A stretch of DNA of 64,000 bases. Source: Microbacterium sp. ABRD28 (GTDB taxonomy: Bacteria; Actinomycetota; Actinomycetes; Actinomycetales; Microbacteriaceae). The stretch lies in contig NZ_CP031015.1 of the NCBI RefSeq assembly GCF_003850245.1, forward strand, positions 1,612,001 through 1,676,000, read 5' to 3'. A model generated the notes under the pieces. That model was not told the DNA's origin. It was given only the letters and a program-made list of their open reading frames with translations, and did not search any database. Both the position numbers and the translations under genes were made by a program. How positions within the stretch are numbered: position 1 is the first letter of the stretch; every line of letters begins with the position of its first letter. Below, in pieces: positions 41,329-49,141 of the stretch.

Positions 41329-42366
41329 ATGTCGAACCGGGGCACCGAGCTTGTCTCGTCGCGACGACAGCGCCGGAGAGAGCTGCCGGCGTCCGCGCTG
41401 CACCCGTCCGCACCGATCCCCGTCCAGGGCCCGGGTGTGGGCGCCGGTGTTCGCGTTCCGCTCGGCGACGCCGGCGCGCAGATCTTCCCCCTCATCCTCG
41501 GGGCTGCCGAATTCGGCTGGAACGTCGATCTCGAATCCAGTCACGCCATCCTCGACACCTACGCCGAGCTCGGCGGGAACGCCGTCCACACCGCCGACAC
41601 CTACTCCAGCGGTCGCAGCGAGCACATCGTCGGCCAGTGGGTGCATTCCCGTGGTCTGCGCGACGAGGTCGTGCTCATGGTGCGGGTCGGGGGACACCCC
41701 GACAATCCCGGTCTCGGACCGGTCGATCTCGTCCGCAGCGTCGAGGCCTCGCTCAGTCGGCTGCGCACCGATCGGATCGATGTGCTCACGCTCGACGCGG
41801 CGGCCGACAGTGTGACAGCTCTGGAAGACACGCTGGCCACGGCGGAGTGGCTCGCCGAGGCCGGCAAGATCCGAGCTCTCGGCGGTGTGGGCTACACGGC
41901 GGCGCAACTGGTCGAGGCCCGCATCCTCTCCTCCGCGGGCTACCCGCGCATCACGGTGCTCGATGTCCCCTTCAACATCCTGAGACGGCACGAGTTCGAC
42001 GCCGATCTCCGCCTGGTCGCCAGCGCACAGGGGATGTCGGTGACCGCGTCCCACGCGCTGGAGCACGGCTTCCTCGCCGGTCGGTACCGCAGCCGCTCCC
42101 GCGGCGGGCTCTCGGCCCGGGGCGCACAGCTCGCGGCGAGCCTGAATCGGCGCGGCACGCGGGTCCTCCGAGCGCTCGACGAGGTGGGAGCAGACCTCGG
42201 TCTTCCCGATGCTGCGGTCGCGGTGGCGTGGCTGCTGGCGCAGCGGCTGGTGACAGCGCCCGTCGTCAACGCCTACGCGCCCGAGCACGTCGAGGAGCTC
42301 GTGCAGGGCGTCGGCGTCCATCTCAGTCGCGCCCAACTGGCCGAGATCGCCCGCGCGGCGGAGTGA
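41329..42366 (+). CDS. Aldo/keto reductase family protein with altered catalytic tetrad
   Basis: A 345-residue (beta/alpha)8 protein of the AKR family. A basic N-terminal extension of about 40 residues precedes FPLILGAAEFGWN. Asp90 and Tyr92 are in NAVHTADTYSSGRSE, the usual place of the catalytic Asp, with Tyr nearby. The Lys normally in a TKVG motif is Arg119 (LMVRVGG), and the His normally in the strand after RLRTDYIDL is Asp156 (DVLTLDAAAD). Standard reductase chemistry is therefore doubtful. ATG start after GAGGGGG. Position right after pnp suggests no functional link. Confidence 0.85.
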   Translation: MSNRGTELVSSRRQRRRELPASALHPSAPIPVQGPGVGAGVRVPLGDAGAQIFPLILGAAEFGWNVDLESSHAILDTYAELGGNAVHTADTYSSGRSEHIVGQWVHSRGLRDEVVLMVRVGGHPDNPGLGPVDLVRSVEASLSRLRTDRIDVLTLDAAADSVTALEDTLATAEWLAEAGKIRALGGVGYTAAQLVEARILSSAGYPRITVLDVPFNILRRHEFDADLRLVASAQGMSVTASHALEHGFLAGRYRSRSRGGLSARGAQLAASLNRRGTRVLRALDEVGADLGLPDAAVAVAWLLAQRLVTAPVVNAYAPEHVEELVQGVGVHLSRAQLAEIARAAE

Positions 42367-42412
42367 TGCGGTGACGCGCGGCCACGATCGACCGCAACGG
42401 GATGCGCTGACG

Positions 42413-42418
42413 TAGGCT
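42413..42418 (+). promoter_or_regulatory. -10 element of the histidine phosphatase gene
   Basis: TAGGCT; leader about 38 nt, with only a weak ribosome site before the GTG. Confidence 0.4.
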
Positions 42419-42462
42419 GGGAGAGCGCCGTCCGGCGCCCAGCCCCGACGAAGTGAGCGAGC

Positions 42463-43065
42463 GTGACGCACTACCTCTACCTCGTGCGCCACGGCGAACA
42501 TCTGGATGCCGAGCACGGACTCGTCGACGGGCCGCTGTCGCCGCGCGGGCGCCGCCAGGCCGCTCTCCTGGCCGACCGACTCTCGGGTGTGCCCTTCGAC
42601 GCGGTGTGGCACTCACCGCTCGAGCGCGCCGCGCAGACGGCACGTGCGGTGAAGGAGCGGATGCCGTCGCTGTCTCCCGAGCCTTCGGCGCTGCTGTTCG
42701 ACTGCGTCCCCACGGGCCTGTGCGAGGACACTCCGGCGGTGTACGAGCCTTTCTTCGGAGGAGTGACCGAGGCGGAGGTCGAAGCGGGTCGCGCGCAGAT
42801 GGCCGACGCCGTCAGCGAGTTCCTCGCCCGCAAGAGCGGCGAGGTGCATGAGCTCCTCATCACCCACAACGCCGTCATCGCCTGGTTCGTGCGCGAGGTG
42901 CTCCAAACCCCGGAGTGGCGATGGATGACGCTCAATCAGGCTCACTGCGGGCTGACGGTGCTGGCCCAGAAGCAGGGGAGGCCGTGGACGGTGCTGTCGC
43001 ACAACGACATGGCGCACCTGCCCTTCGAACTGCGGACCGGCCTGCCCGAGGTGTATCCGGTCTGA
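42463..43065 (+). CDS. Histidine phosphatase (phosphoglycerate mutase-like) family protein
   Basis: A 200-residue phosphatase. The catalytic motif YLVRHGEHLDAEHG has the phospho-accepting His; LSPRGRRQAALLADRL, VWHSPLERAAQTA (second Arg) and ELLITHNAVIAWFV (second His) complete the site. The Glu acid-base region is around TGLCEDTPAV. Substrate unknown; small phosphorylated metabolites are usual. GTG start. It converges with the GNAT gene. Confidence 0.88.
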   Translation: MTHYLYLVRHGEHLDAEHGLVDGPLSPRGRRQAALLADRLSGVPFDAVWHSPLERAAQTARAVKERMPSLSPEPSALLFDCVPTGLCEDTPAVYEPFFGGVTEAEVEAGRAQMADAVSEFLARKSGEVHELLITHNAVIAWFVREVLQTPEWRWMTLNQAHCGLTVLAQKQGRPWTVLSHNDMAHLPFELRTGLPEVYPV

Positions 43066-43110
43066 GAGACAGGCACCCCCGGCACGGAGGGTGAGGGCGC
43101 AGCGCAATCC

Positions 43111-43581
43111 TCAGGCGAGCGGCTTTCCCAACCAGACCGTCGCGTTCGGATTGTCGTTGTAGGCCTCGATCGGGCTGTAGCCGGCGGCGGCGTACAGCCG
43201 CGCCGCCGGTTCGAGGGTGTGATGAGTGTCGAGAACGACCTCGGCCGCGCCTAAGGCGGCCGCACGGTGCTCGAGGTCGGCCAGCAGCATCCCTCCCCAC
43301 CCCCGCCCGCGGGTCGCGGGCGCGAGGTACAGGTGCTTGACCTCGAAGCGCGCGCCGAGGGGCCCGGGGTCGATCGCTCGGACACCGCCGCAGCCGACGG
43401 CGGTGCCGGCGTCGTCCGTGACGACCACGAACACACCGCGCGGCGGCTCGAACACCTCCGGCGCCGGGAACACGGTGGTGTAGGTGTTGCCGGGGAACGT
43501 GTCGGCCCGCGTGCGGAAATAGTCGGTCAGGAGGGACCGGGCGACGGGGTCGTCGACGGACGTCGCGGTGAGATCGACCAT
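43111..43581 (-). CDS. GNAT family N-acetyltransferase
   Basis: A 156-residue acetyltransferase with the GNAT core: EVKHLYLAPATRGRGWGGMLL is strand 4 and the acetyl-CoA loop (RGRGWG), and ARLYAAAGYSPIEAY is the C-terminal motif. It resembles small GNATs of unknown amine substrate. The ATG at 43581 is 6 nt from a TAGGCT -10 element, leaderless, and divergent from dapB. Confidence 0.82.
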   Translation of the reverse strand: MVDLTATSVDDPVARSLLTDYFRTRADTFPGNTYTTVFPAPEVFEPPRGVFVVVTDDAGTAVGCGGVRAIDPGPLGARFEVKHLYLAPATRGRGWGGMLLADLEHRAAALGAAEVVLDTHHTLEPAARLYAAAGYSPIEAYNDNPNATVWLGKPLA

Positions 43582-43587
43582 CCTCCG

Positions 43588-43612
43588 AGCCTACGACCGG
43601 CGCACCTAGGCT
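43588..43612. promoter_or_regulatory. Compact divergent leaderless promoters (GNAT and dapB)
   Basis: Minus-strand TAGGCT (43588-43593) ends 6 nt before the GNAT ATG, and plus-strand TAGGCT (43607-43612) ends 6 nt before the dapB ATG. Only 13 bp separate them, so the -35 position of each falls on the other's -10 or start site. Confidence 0.6.
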
Positions 43613-43618
43613 TGAGTC

Positions 43619-44431
43619 ATGACAACGCGCGTGGCCATCGTGGGGCACACCGGCAGACTCGGCTCCATCATCGAAGCGGTCGTCCAGGATGAACCTGACG
43701 TCGAGATCGTCGGCCGACTGACCTCACGCTCCGATCTCGCCGAGCTCGACGGCGCCGACCTGGTCGTCGACGCCTCGACGCCTGCCGTGTCGATCGACGT
43801 GGTGCGGGCCGCCGTCGAGCGCGGCATGAATGTGCTCGTCGGGACGTCGGGCTGGTCGGCGGAGCGCATCGCGCTCATCCGACCGCTGGTCGATCAGGCG
43901 GGCACCGGCGCGGTGTTCATCCCCAACTTCTCGCTCGGTTCGGTTCTGGGCTCAGCCCTCGCCGCCGCGGCGGCGCCCTTCTTCCCATCGATCGAGATCG
44001 TCGAATCCCACCGCGAGACGAAGGTGGACTCGCCCAGCGGCACAGCCGTCCGGACGGCAGAGCTCATCGCGGCGGCGCGCACCGAGGTGGGTCCCGTGGA
44101 ATCCCCGCACGTCGACCAGCGCGCCCGCGGGCAGCAGGTTGCCAGTGTCCCCATCCACTCGCTGCGCCGCCCGGGTGTGATCGCACGGCAGGAGGTCATC
44201 CTCTCGGGCCCCGGCGAGTCGGTGACGGTCAGTCACGACACCGTCGACCCGGCTGCGGCCTACGCCCCCGGCATCCGCCTGGCTCTTCAGGCCGCACGCG
44301 ACGCGCGCGGCGTTCTCGTCGGCCTGGACAGCTTCGTCGACATCGGCATCCGGGTGCCACGGCCGCACGCCGCGCACGACGTGGAGGAGCGCGGCGTGCC
44401 CGGTCAGGTCGCGCGCGTCACCGGCGCATGA
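43619..44431 (+). CDS. dapB: 4-hydroxy-tetrahydrodipicolinate reductase
   Basis: Second committed step of lysine and diaminopimelate synthesis, NAD(P)H-dependent. The 270-residue protein has the Rossmann start RVAIVGHTGRLGSII, DLVVDASTPAV, and the family motif ESHRETKVDSPSGTA with substrate-binding and catalytic His/Lys. GTSGW and IPNFSLGSVLG are also standard. Leaderless start 6 nt after TAGGCT. The stop overlaps the next gene by ATGA. Confidence 0.95.
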   Translation: MTTRVAIVGHTGRLGSIIEAVVQDEPDVEIVGRLTSRSDLAELDGADLVVDASTPAVSIDVVRAAVERGMNVLVGTSGWSAERIALIRPLVDQAGTGAVFIPNFSLGSVLGSALAAAAAPFFPSIEIVESHRETKVDSPSGTAVRTAELIAAARTEVGPVESPHVDQRARGQQVASVPIHSLRRPGVIARQEVILSGPGESVTVSHDTVDPAAAYAPGIRLALQAARDARGVLVGLDSFVDIGIRVPRPHAAHDVEERGVPGQVARVTGA

Positions 44432-44880
44432 CGACGCGGATCGGCGTCGCCGTCATGGCGGTGCTCCTGGCGCTCTACATCGCACTGGTCGCCCAGCGCG
44501 CCTGGCTCCTGCTGACGAGCGGGGATCCCGCCGGTATCGCGCTCGGGGTGGCACTCCTCCTGCTGCCGGTGATCGCCGCATGGGCGCTGTGGCGAGAGCT
44601 CGCCTTCGGCATCGGTGCCGAGAGGTTGGGCCGGCGCCTCGAGGCCGAGGGGGGGCTTCCGGTCGAGTCCGTGACGGTCAGACCCAGCGGGCGACCGATC
44701 CGTGAGGACGGGGAGGCGGTCTTCCCGACTTACCGGGACGCCGTGGAGCAGAACCCGTCGGACTGGCAGGCGTGGTACAGGCTCGGGCTGGCGTACGACG
44801 CGGCCGGGGACCGGCGCCGCGCACGGCAGGCCGTCCGTGAGGCGATCCGCCGCGAGCGTCAGGGTCGCACGGGGGGCTGA
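44428..44880 (+). CDS. Membrane protein with a C-terminal TPR-like segment
   Basis: A 150-residue protein: two N-terminal helices (VAVMAVLLALYIALVAQRAW and GVALLLLPVIAAWALW), then a soluble region with FPTYRDAVEQNPSDWQAWYRLGLAYDAAGDRRRA, which fits one tetratricopeptide repeat (W-LG-Y-A pattern). The tail is strongly basic. It overlaps the dapB stop (ATGA) and is probably co-translated. Function unknown; likely a scaffold. Confidence 0.78.
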   Translation: MTTRIGVAVMAVLLALYIALVAQRAWLLLTSGDPAGIALGVALLLLPVIAAWALWRELAFGIGAERLGRRLEAEGGLPVESVTVRPSGRPIREDGEAVFPTYRDAVEQNPSDWQAWYRLGLAYDAAGDRRRARQAVREAIRRERQGRTGG

Positions 44881-44916
44881 CTGGCCCATCCTGCCGTCGC
44901 CGTCATCGCCGACGGG

Positions 44917-45867
44917 TCATGGCGCGGTGGAGACGGCGGCGTCGATCGCCTGCTCGACGGTGGGATGACGGAAGACGTAGCCCGCCCGCTGAAGGACCTC
45001 GGGGACGATGTGCTGGTCGTTGGTGAGGAGCGCCTCGGTGGCGTCCTTGCCCAGGAGAAGCTTCAGACCCCATTCGGGCGCGCGCAGGACGAAGGGACGG
45101 TGAAGGCGCCGAGCGAGGGCGAATCCGATGTCGTTGGCCGTGGCACGTGAGGGCCCGGCGAGGTTCACGGGGCCGTCGACGTCGGCGGTGAGGAGGAAGC
45201 GGATCGCCTCGATCTCGTCCTCCAGCGAGATCCAGGGCCACACCTGGGTGCCTCGTCCGATCGGACCGCTCAGGCCGAGCTTGGTCAGGGGAATGAGCGG
45301 CTTCAGGAACGCCCGGCGATCGACGATCGCGGTGGTGCGCAGCAGCACCAGCCGGGTGTGCTCCCCGGCCGAGCGGGCCGCCCCCTCCCATTCGCCGCAG
45401 ATGTCGGCCAGGAAGCTCTCGCCGCGGCCGGTGGCCTCGGTGATGCGCTCGCCGGGACGGCTTCCGTAATAGCCCGACGCCGACGCGGAGAGGAAGGCCG
45501 GGGCGCCGTCGCCGAGCTCGCGCAGAGCGCGCGCGAGGGCGCGAGTGGGCGTGACCCGTGACCACAGCAGGGTGCTCCGGTACGACGAGGTCCACGGAAA
45601 GCGGGCGATGCTCGCTCCATTCAGACCCACCACCGCGTCGGCCCCCTCGAGCACGCCCGGATCGAGGGCAGCGGGAGAGGTGAGCCACTCCACCTCGTCG
45701 GGACCCGTCGGGGTGCGCCGGACGAGATGGGTCACCCGAACCCCCTCGGCGCGCAGGCGCTCGGTGAGCGCGCGTCCGATGAGGCCGGATGCGCCGGAGA
45801 TGACGACGTGGCGCGGGGCGGCGGCGTGCGCACCGCCGCCCGCGCCGGCGTCACCGGTCTCAGGCAA
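44917..45867 (-). CDS. TIGR01777 family epimerase-like protein
   Basis: A 316-residue extended SDR-type protein. The nucleotide loop is VVISGASGLIGRALTERL; the family motifs GLNGASIA, LSASASGYYGSR and WPWISLEDEIEAI are present, then HRPFVLRAPEWGLKLLLG at the C-terminus. The Tyr of SASGYYG is in place. Function in the family is unclear. The start is a TTG that overlaps the osmC-like stop; no better start is seen, so the first ~18 residues are uncertain. Confidence 0.82.
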   Translation of the reverse strand: MPETGDAGAGGGAHAAAPRHVVISGASGLIGRALTERLRAEGVRVTHLVRRTPTGPDEVEWLTSPAALDPGVLEGADAVVGLNGASIARFPWTSSYRSTLLWSRVTPTRALARALRELGDGAPAFLSASASGYYGSRPGERITEATGRGESFLADICGEWEGAARSAGEHTRLVLLRTTAIVDRRAFLKPLIPLTKLGLSGPIGRGTQVWPWISLEDEIEAIRFLLTADVDGPVNLAGPSRATANDIGFALARRLHRPFVLRAPEWGLKLLLGKDATEALLTNDQHIVPEVLQRAGYVFRHPTVEQAIDAAVSTAP

Positions 45868-46285
45868 GCGTGGCCTCGAGGGTGATCTCGATGCCGGCGA
45901 GCGCCTGCGAGACCGGGCAGCCGACCTTGGCCTCCTGGGCGATGCGCTCGAAGTCCTCGGCCGAGAGGCCCGGCACCACCGCGTTGACGTTGAGGTGGCT
46001 GCCGGTGATGCCCGTGCCGGGCTTGAAGGTCACCGATGCGGTCGTGTCGATCGACTCCGGCGGGGTGCCGTTCTCGCCCAGGGCGTGCGAGAGCGCCATG
46101 CTGAAACACGACGAGTGCGCGGCGGCGATGAGCTCCTCGGGCGTCGTGGTCGACGTCGAGCCCTCGCTGCGGGCGCGCCAGTTGACGTCGAACGTGCCGG
46201 TGTTCGATGACACGAGGGTCACCGCCCCCGATCCGTCGGCGAGTCCGCCCTTCCAGGCGGTGCTGGCTTCGCTCGTGATGGTCAT
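45860..46285 (-). CDS. OsmC family peroxiredoxin
   Basis: A 141-residue thiol peroxidase that reduces organic hydroperoxides. The two catalytic Cys residues are in AAHSSCFSMALSHAL and AKVGCPVSQALAG. Length and order match OsmC rather than Ohr, although the two are close. The ATG follows GAGGAGGTTCCC; a TAGGCT -10 element lies at 46330-46335. It is followed by the coupled TIGR01777 gene. Confidence 0.9.
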   Translation of the reverse strand: MTITSEASTAWKGGLADGSGAVTLVSSNTGTFDVNWRARSEGSTSTTTPEELIAAAHSSCFSMALSHALGENGTPPESIDTTASVTFKPGTGITGSHLNVNAVVPGLSAEDFERIAQEAKVGCPVSQALAGIEITLEATLA

Positions 46286-46329
46286 GGGAACCTCCTCGGT
46301 CGACGATCGGGACCCCTGGTCCCGCGGTC

Positions 46330-46335
46330 AGCCTA
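46330..46335 (-). promoter_or_regulatory. -10 element of the osmC-type gene
   Basis: TAGGCT on the minus strand, leader about 38 nt with a strong GAGGAGG site. Confidence 0.45.
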
Positions 46336-46409
46336 ACGGCGGGCCGCGGGGTGGGCGACCGGTTGCGCGCGGTTTCTTACGTGTGCGAGCGGCTCGCGCG
46401 GGCCGCCGC

Positions 46410-46904
46410 TCAGGCGGTGCGTCGGCGCCCGATCAGGCCGCCGCGCTGGAGCAGCAGATACAGCTGGCAGCCCAGGCACAGCCCGAACACGGCGTTGAGG
46501 AACGCGGCAACGAATGCCATGGCCACGGCGACCGGGAGGGCCCACGGCACTCCGGCCAGGTGCAGGAGAATGCCGACGCCTGTGACGAGAAGGCCGACAC
46601 CCTGCGCGAACCGAGGCGGACGCGGATCCTCACGCTCCCGTACCGGAGACAGGCGCGGTGCGACCAGTCGGCGGAACAGGACGCCCCACGGTGCGGTCGC
46701 GGGGGAGAGGACCCCCCACAGGAAGAGCAGCGCGATGACCGTGGTGAGGAGGAAGCCCGGGTCGACGAACCGTGCGGGGGAGCCCACCGCGTCGACGTTC
46801 AGGAGGGTCAGGAGGAAGGCGACAGCCAGCAGCCCGGCGGTGATGCCTGCGGCGAACCGCGGAGCGCGGACGTCGATGCCCCCGGGGGCGGAGGTCTCAG
46901 ACAT
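46410..46904 (-). CDS. DUF4395 family membrane protein
   Basis: A 164-residue protein with four predicted helices and the DUF4395 pattern: GGIDVRAPRFAAGITAG at the start, FRRLVAPRLSP, and FLNAVFGLCLGCQLYLLL with a CLGC motif in the last helix. These proteins often sit beside membrane thioredoxins, and a thiol role for the CLGC pair is plausible. Its start overlaps the end of the thioredoxin gene by 8 bp. Confidence 0.82.
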   Translation of the reverse strand: MSETSAPGGIDVRAPRFAAGITAGLLAVAFLLTLLNVDAVGSPARFVDPGFLLTTVIALLFLWGVLSPATAPWGVLFRRLVAPRLSPVREREDPRPPRFAQGVGLLVTGVGILLHLAGVPWALPVAVAMAFVAAFLNAVFGLCLGCQLYLLLQRGGLIGRRRTA

Positions 46905-47361
46905 CGGCGGTCTCCTCCGTGCGAGACCGGCCACCGGCACCCTCGGCCAAACGGGCCAGCTCGAGGTCGAGCACGTCTCGGCTCGGGACTCCGCCGATGC
47001 GGGACTGGATCGCGCCGTTCCGATCGAGGATCAGGGTGGTCGGGGTCTGCAGCACGTGGAAGTGCTGCGCGATGTCGGGACGGTGGGTCAGGTCCACGTC
47101 CAGGTGCCGGACGCCGTCGTGGCGATCGGCGACCTCGGCCAGCATCCGGTGCACATTCGGGCACCGCGCGCACATCTCGGTGCTGAACTGCAGCAGTGTC
47201 GCCTGCTCGCCCAGGCCGTCCGCGCCCAGGCGCAGCGGGTCGATGATCTCGTGTGCGACGTGGTGCCGAGGACGACCCTCTCGCCAGCGCACGAGGAGGC
47301 CGACGCCGATGGTCAGGGCGAGGAGCGCCGTGAGGGTGAGCACCGCGGGAAGAAGATCCAC
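46897..47361 (-). CDS. Membrane-anchored thioredoxin-like protein
   Basis: A 154-residue protein: an N-terminal helix (LLPAVLTLTALLALTIGVGLLV) anchors a thioredoxin fold with the redox motif FSTEMCARCPNVH (CARC), a HLDVDLTHRPD strand and the cis-Pro segment VLQTPTTLIL. The domain probably acts in reduction of thiols, and the side of the membrane cannot be fixed. GTG start 8 nt after a TAGCCT -10 element (47370-47375). It forms an operon with DUF4395. Confidence 0.82.
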   Translation of the reverse strand: MDLLPAVLTLTALLALTIGVGLLVRWREGRPRHHVAHEIIDPLRLGADGLGEQATLLQFSTEMCARCPNVHRMLAEVADRHDGVRHLDVDLTHRPDIAQHFHVLQTPTTLILDRNGAIQSRIGGVPSRDVLDLELARLAEGAGGRSRTEETADV

Positions 47362-47369
47362 AGCAGTCC

Positions 47370-47375
47370 AGGCTA
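47370..47375 (-). promoter_or_regulatory. -10 element of the thioredoxin-DUF4395 operon
   Basis: TAGCCT on the minus strand, 8 nt before the GTG start; near-leaderless. Confidence 0.45.
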
Positions 47376-47424
47376 ATCGACCTGTGGTCGGCCGGGGTTC
47401 GAGTGCCGACATATGACGCGGCGA

Positions 47425-47430
47425 TAGGGT
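47425..47430 (+). promoter_or_regulatory. Leaderless -10 element of thyX
   Basis: TAGGGT ends 6 nt before the GTG at 47437. Confidence 0.55.
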
Positions 47431-47436
47431 TTCCCC

Positions 47437-48180
47437 GTGACCGATGCCGAAGCCAGCCCCGAGATCGCGTTCCGCAGCGATGTGACCGTCGAGCTCGTCC
47501 GATCCAGCGCCTCCGACGCCGATGTGCTCTTCGCCGCGCGCGTGTCGACGCAGGGCGAGCAGACCCTCGACGCCGCCGCGGCCGGAACCGAGGCCACGGC
47601 GAGAGACAAGGGCCTCATCAACTACCTCATGCGCGATCGACACGGGTCGCCCTTCGAGCACAACTCGATGACGTTCTACGTTCAGGCGCCGATCTTCGTC
47701 TTCCGCGAATTCATGCGGCACCGCATCGCCTCGTACAACGAGGAGTCCGGCAGGTACCGGGAGCTGCGGCCGGTCTTCTACGTCCCGGCGGCGGACCGCA
47801 ACCTGGTGCAGGTCGGAAAGCCCGGAGCCTACGAGTTCCTCCCCGGCACGCCCGAGCAGCACGCGGTCGTCGACGAGGGGGTGCGACGCGTCGCCACCGA
47901 CGCATTCGAGACCTACCAGCGGATGCTGGCGGCGGGCGTCGCGCGAGAGGTGGCCCGTATCGTGCTGCCGCTGAACATCTACTCTTCGATGTACGTCACC
48001 ATGAATGCGCGGTCGCTGATGAACTTCCTGTCTCTGCGCACCAAGGCCGAGGGGAGCCACTTCCCCTCCTTCCCGCAGCGCGAGATCGAGATGTGCGCCG
48101 AGAAGATGGAGGCCTTCTGGGCCGAGCTCATGCCCCTCACCCACGCGGCCTTCACCGCGGGTGGTCGGGTGGCCCCCTGA
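47437..48180 (+). CDS. thyX: FAD-dependent thymidylate synthase
   Basis: Makes dTMP from dUMP with methylenetetrahydrofolate and reduced FAD. The 247-residue protein has the ThyX signature RHRIASYNEESGRY (about 93-106), plus YSSMYVTMNARSLMNFLSLR near the nucleotide site with the conserved Arg. Standard length. GTG start, leaderless. It keeps its usual actinobacterial place before dapA, with one SDR gene inserted. Confidence 0.95.
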   Translation: MTDAEASPEIAFRSDVTVELVRSSASDADVLFAARVSTQGEQTLDAAAAGTEATARDKGLINYLMRDRHGSPFEHNSMTFYVQAPIFVFREFMRHRIASYNEESGRYRELRPVFYVPAADRNLVQVGKPGAYEFLPGTPEQHAVVDEGVRRVATDAFETYQRMLAAGVAREVARIVLPLNIYSSMYVTMNARSLMNFLSLRTKAEGSHFPSFPQREIEMCAEKMEAFWAELMPLTHAAFTAGGRVAP

Positions 48181-48181
48181 G

Positions 48182-48943
48182 ATGGCGCGGACCGCTCTGA
48201 TCACGGGCGCGAGCTCCGGGCTCGGCGCCGAGTACGCCCGGCAGCTCGCCTCCCGCGGGATGGACCTCGTGCTGGTCGCCCGCGATGCAGCCGCGTTGGA
48301 GCGGATCGCGGTCGAGGCGCGCTCCTCGGGCGTGCACGTGGAGGTGGTCGCTGCAGACCTCCTCGACGCCGACGATCGGAAACGCGTCGAGGTGCGGGCG
48401 GCCGATCCGCGGCATCCGATCGACCTCCTCGTCAACAACGCCGGGTTCGGTCTGCCGCTCGCCTTCGAGCGGAACGACCCCGACGATGAGGCTCGCCATC
48501 TGACCCTCCACGTCGAGGTGGCGATGCGACTGATGCGCGCGGTGCTCCCCGGCATGCTGGAGCGGGGAAGCGGGCGCATCGTGAACATCGCCTCGGTGGC
48601 GGGCTTCGTGCCGCGCGGCACCTACGGCGCGGCGAAGGGGTGGCTGATCAGCTTCAGCCGCTGGGCGAACGTGGCCTACCGCGACCGCGGCGTCACCGTC
48701 ACGGCGGTGTGCCCGGGCTTCGTCCACACCAACTTCCACGAGCGGATGGGCCTGCCGCCGGGCGAGGAGGGCGTACCCGGCGTGCTGTGGCTGCACGCGC
48801 CCGCCGTCGTCAGGGAATCGCTGCGCGACGTCGCCCGAGGGCGGGCGGTCTCGGTCCCGTCGCTGCGGTACAAAGCGCTCGTCGCGCTGTCGCGGGTGGT
48901 CCCCGACGGACTGGTCGCTGCGGCGGCGGCCCGCGGCCGCTGA
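48182..48943 (+). CDS. Short-chain dehydrogenase/reductase
   Basis: A 253-residue classical SDR. The cofactor loop is TALITGASSGLGAEYARQLA; NNAGFGLPLAFERN, the catalytic Ser in NIASVAGFVP and the Tyr/Lys in TYGAAKGWLI are all present. VCPGFVHTNFHERMG follows. Substrate unknown. The ATG is 1 nt after the thyX stop, so it is probably coupled to thyX; the metabolic relation is not apparent. Confidence 0.87.
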   Translation: MARTALITGASSGLGAEYARQLASRGMDLVLVARDAAALERIAVEARSSGVHVEVVAADLLDADDRKRVEVRAADPRHPIDLLVNNAGFGLPLAFERNDPDDEARHLTLHVEVAMRLMRAVLPGMLERGSGRIVNIASVAGFVPRGTYGAAKGWLISFSRWANVAYRDRGVTVTAVCPGFVHTNFHERMGLPPGEEGVPGVLWLHAPAVVRESLRDVARGRAVSVPSLRYKALVALSRVVPDGLVAAAAARGR

Positions 48944-49002
48944 CCTCGCCGCTTCGCGCTCCCGCCCTCCGCCTGTCACATCTCGCCCAGGCCGCCCCCC
49001 CG

Positions 49003-49081
49003 ATCGCGACGGGCGAACACACCGGCATCCGGTTCGGCTGACCTGATGTGCGGGTCGCCGCCGCGCATCGCGACGGGCGAA
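49003..49081. repeat. 15-bp direct repeat between the SDR gene and dapA
   Basis: ATCGCGACGGGCGAA occurs at 49003-49017 and 49067-49081, 49 nt apart. The second copy starts about 63 nt before the dapA -10 element. Role unknown. Apart from these repeats and the promoter I see nothing in 48944-49141. Confidence 0.5.
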
Positions 49082-49129
49082 GCGCAGCTCCCGCGCCCGC
49101 GGCCGCTGATTCCGCGCACCCGCGGACGA

Positions 49130-49135
49130 TAGCCT
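49130..49135 (+). promoter_or_regulatory. Leaderless -10 element of dapA
   Basis: TAGCCT ends 6 nt before the ATG at 49142. Confidence 0.6.
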
Positions 49136-49141
49136 GGAGAC

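Noticed and set aside
48182-48943. The SDR as a degenerate enzyme
   Set aside because: Ser, Tyr and Lys of the active site and the cofactor loop are all present, so it is an ordinary SDR.
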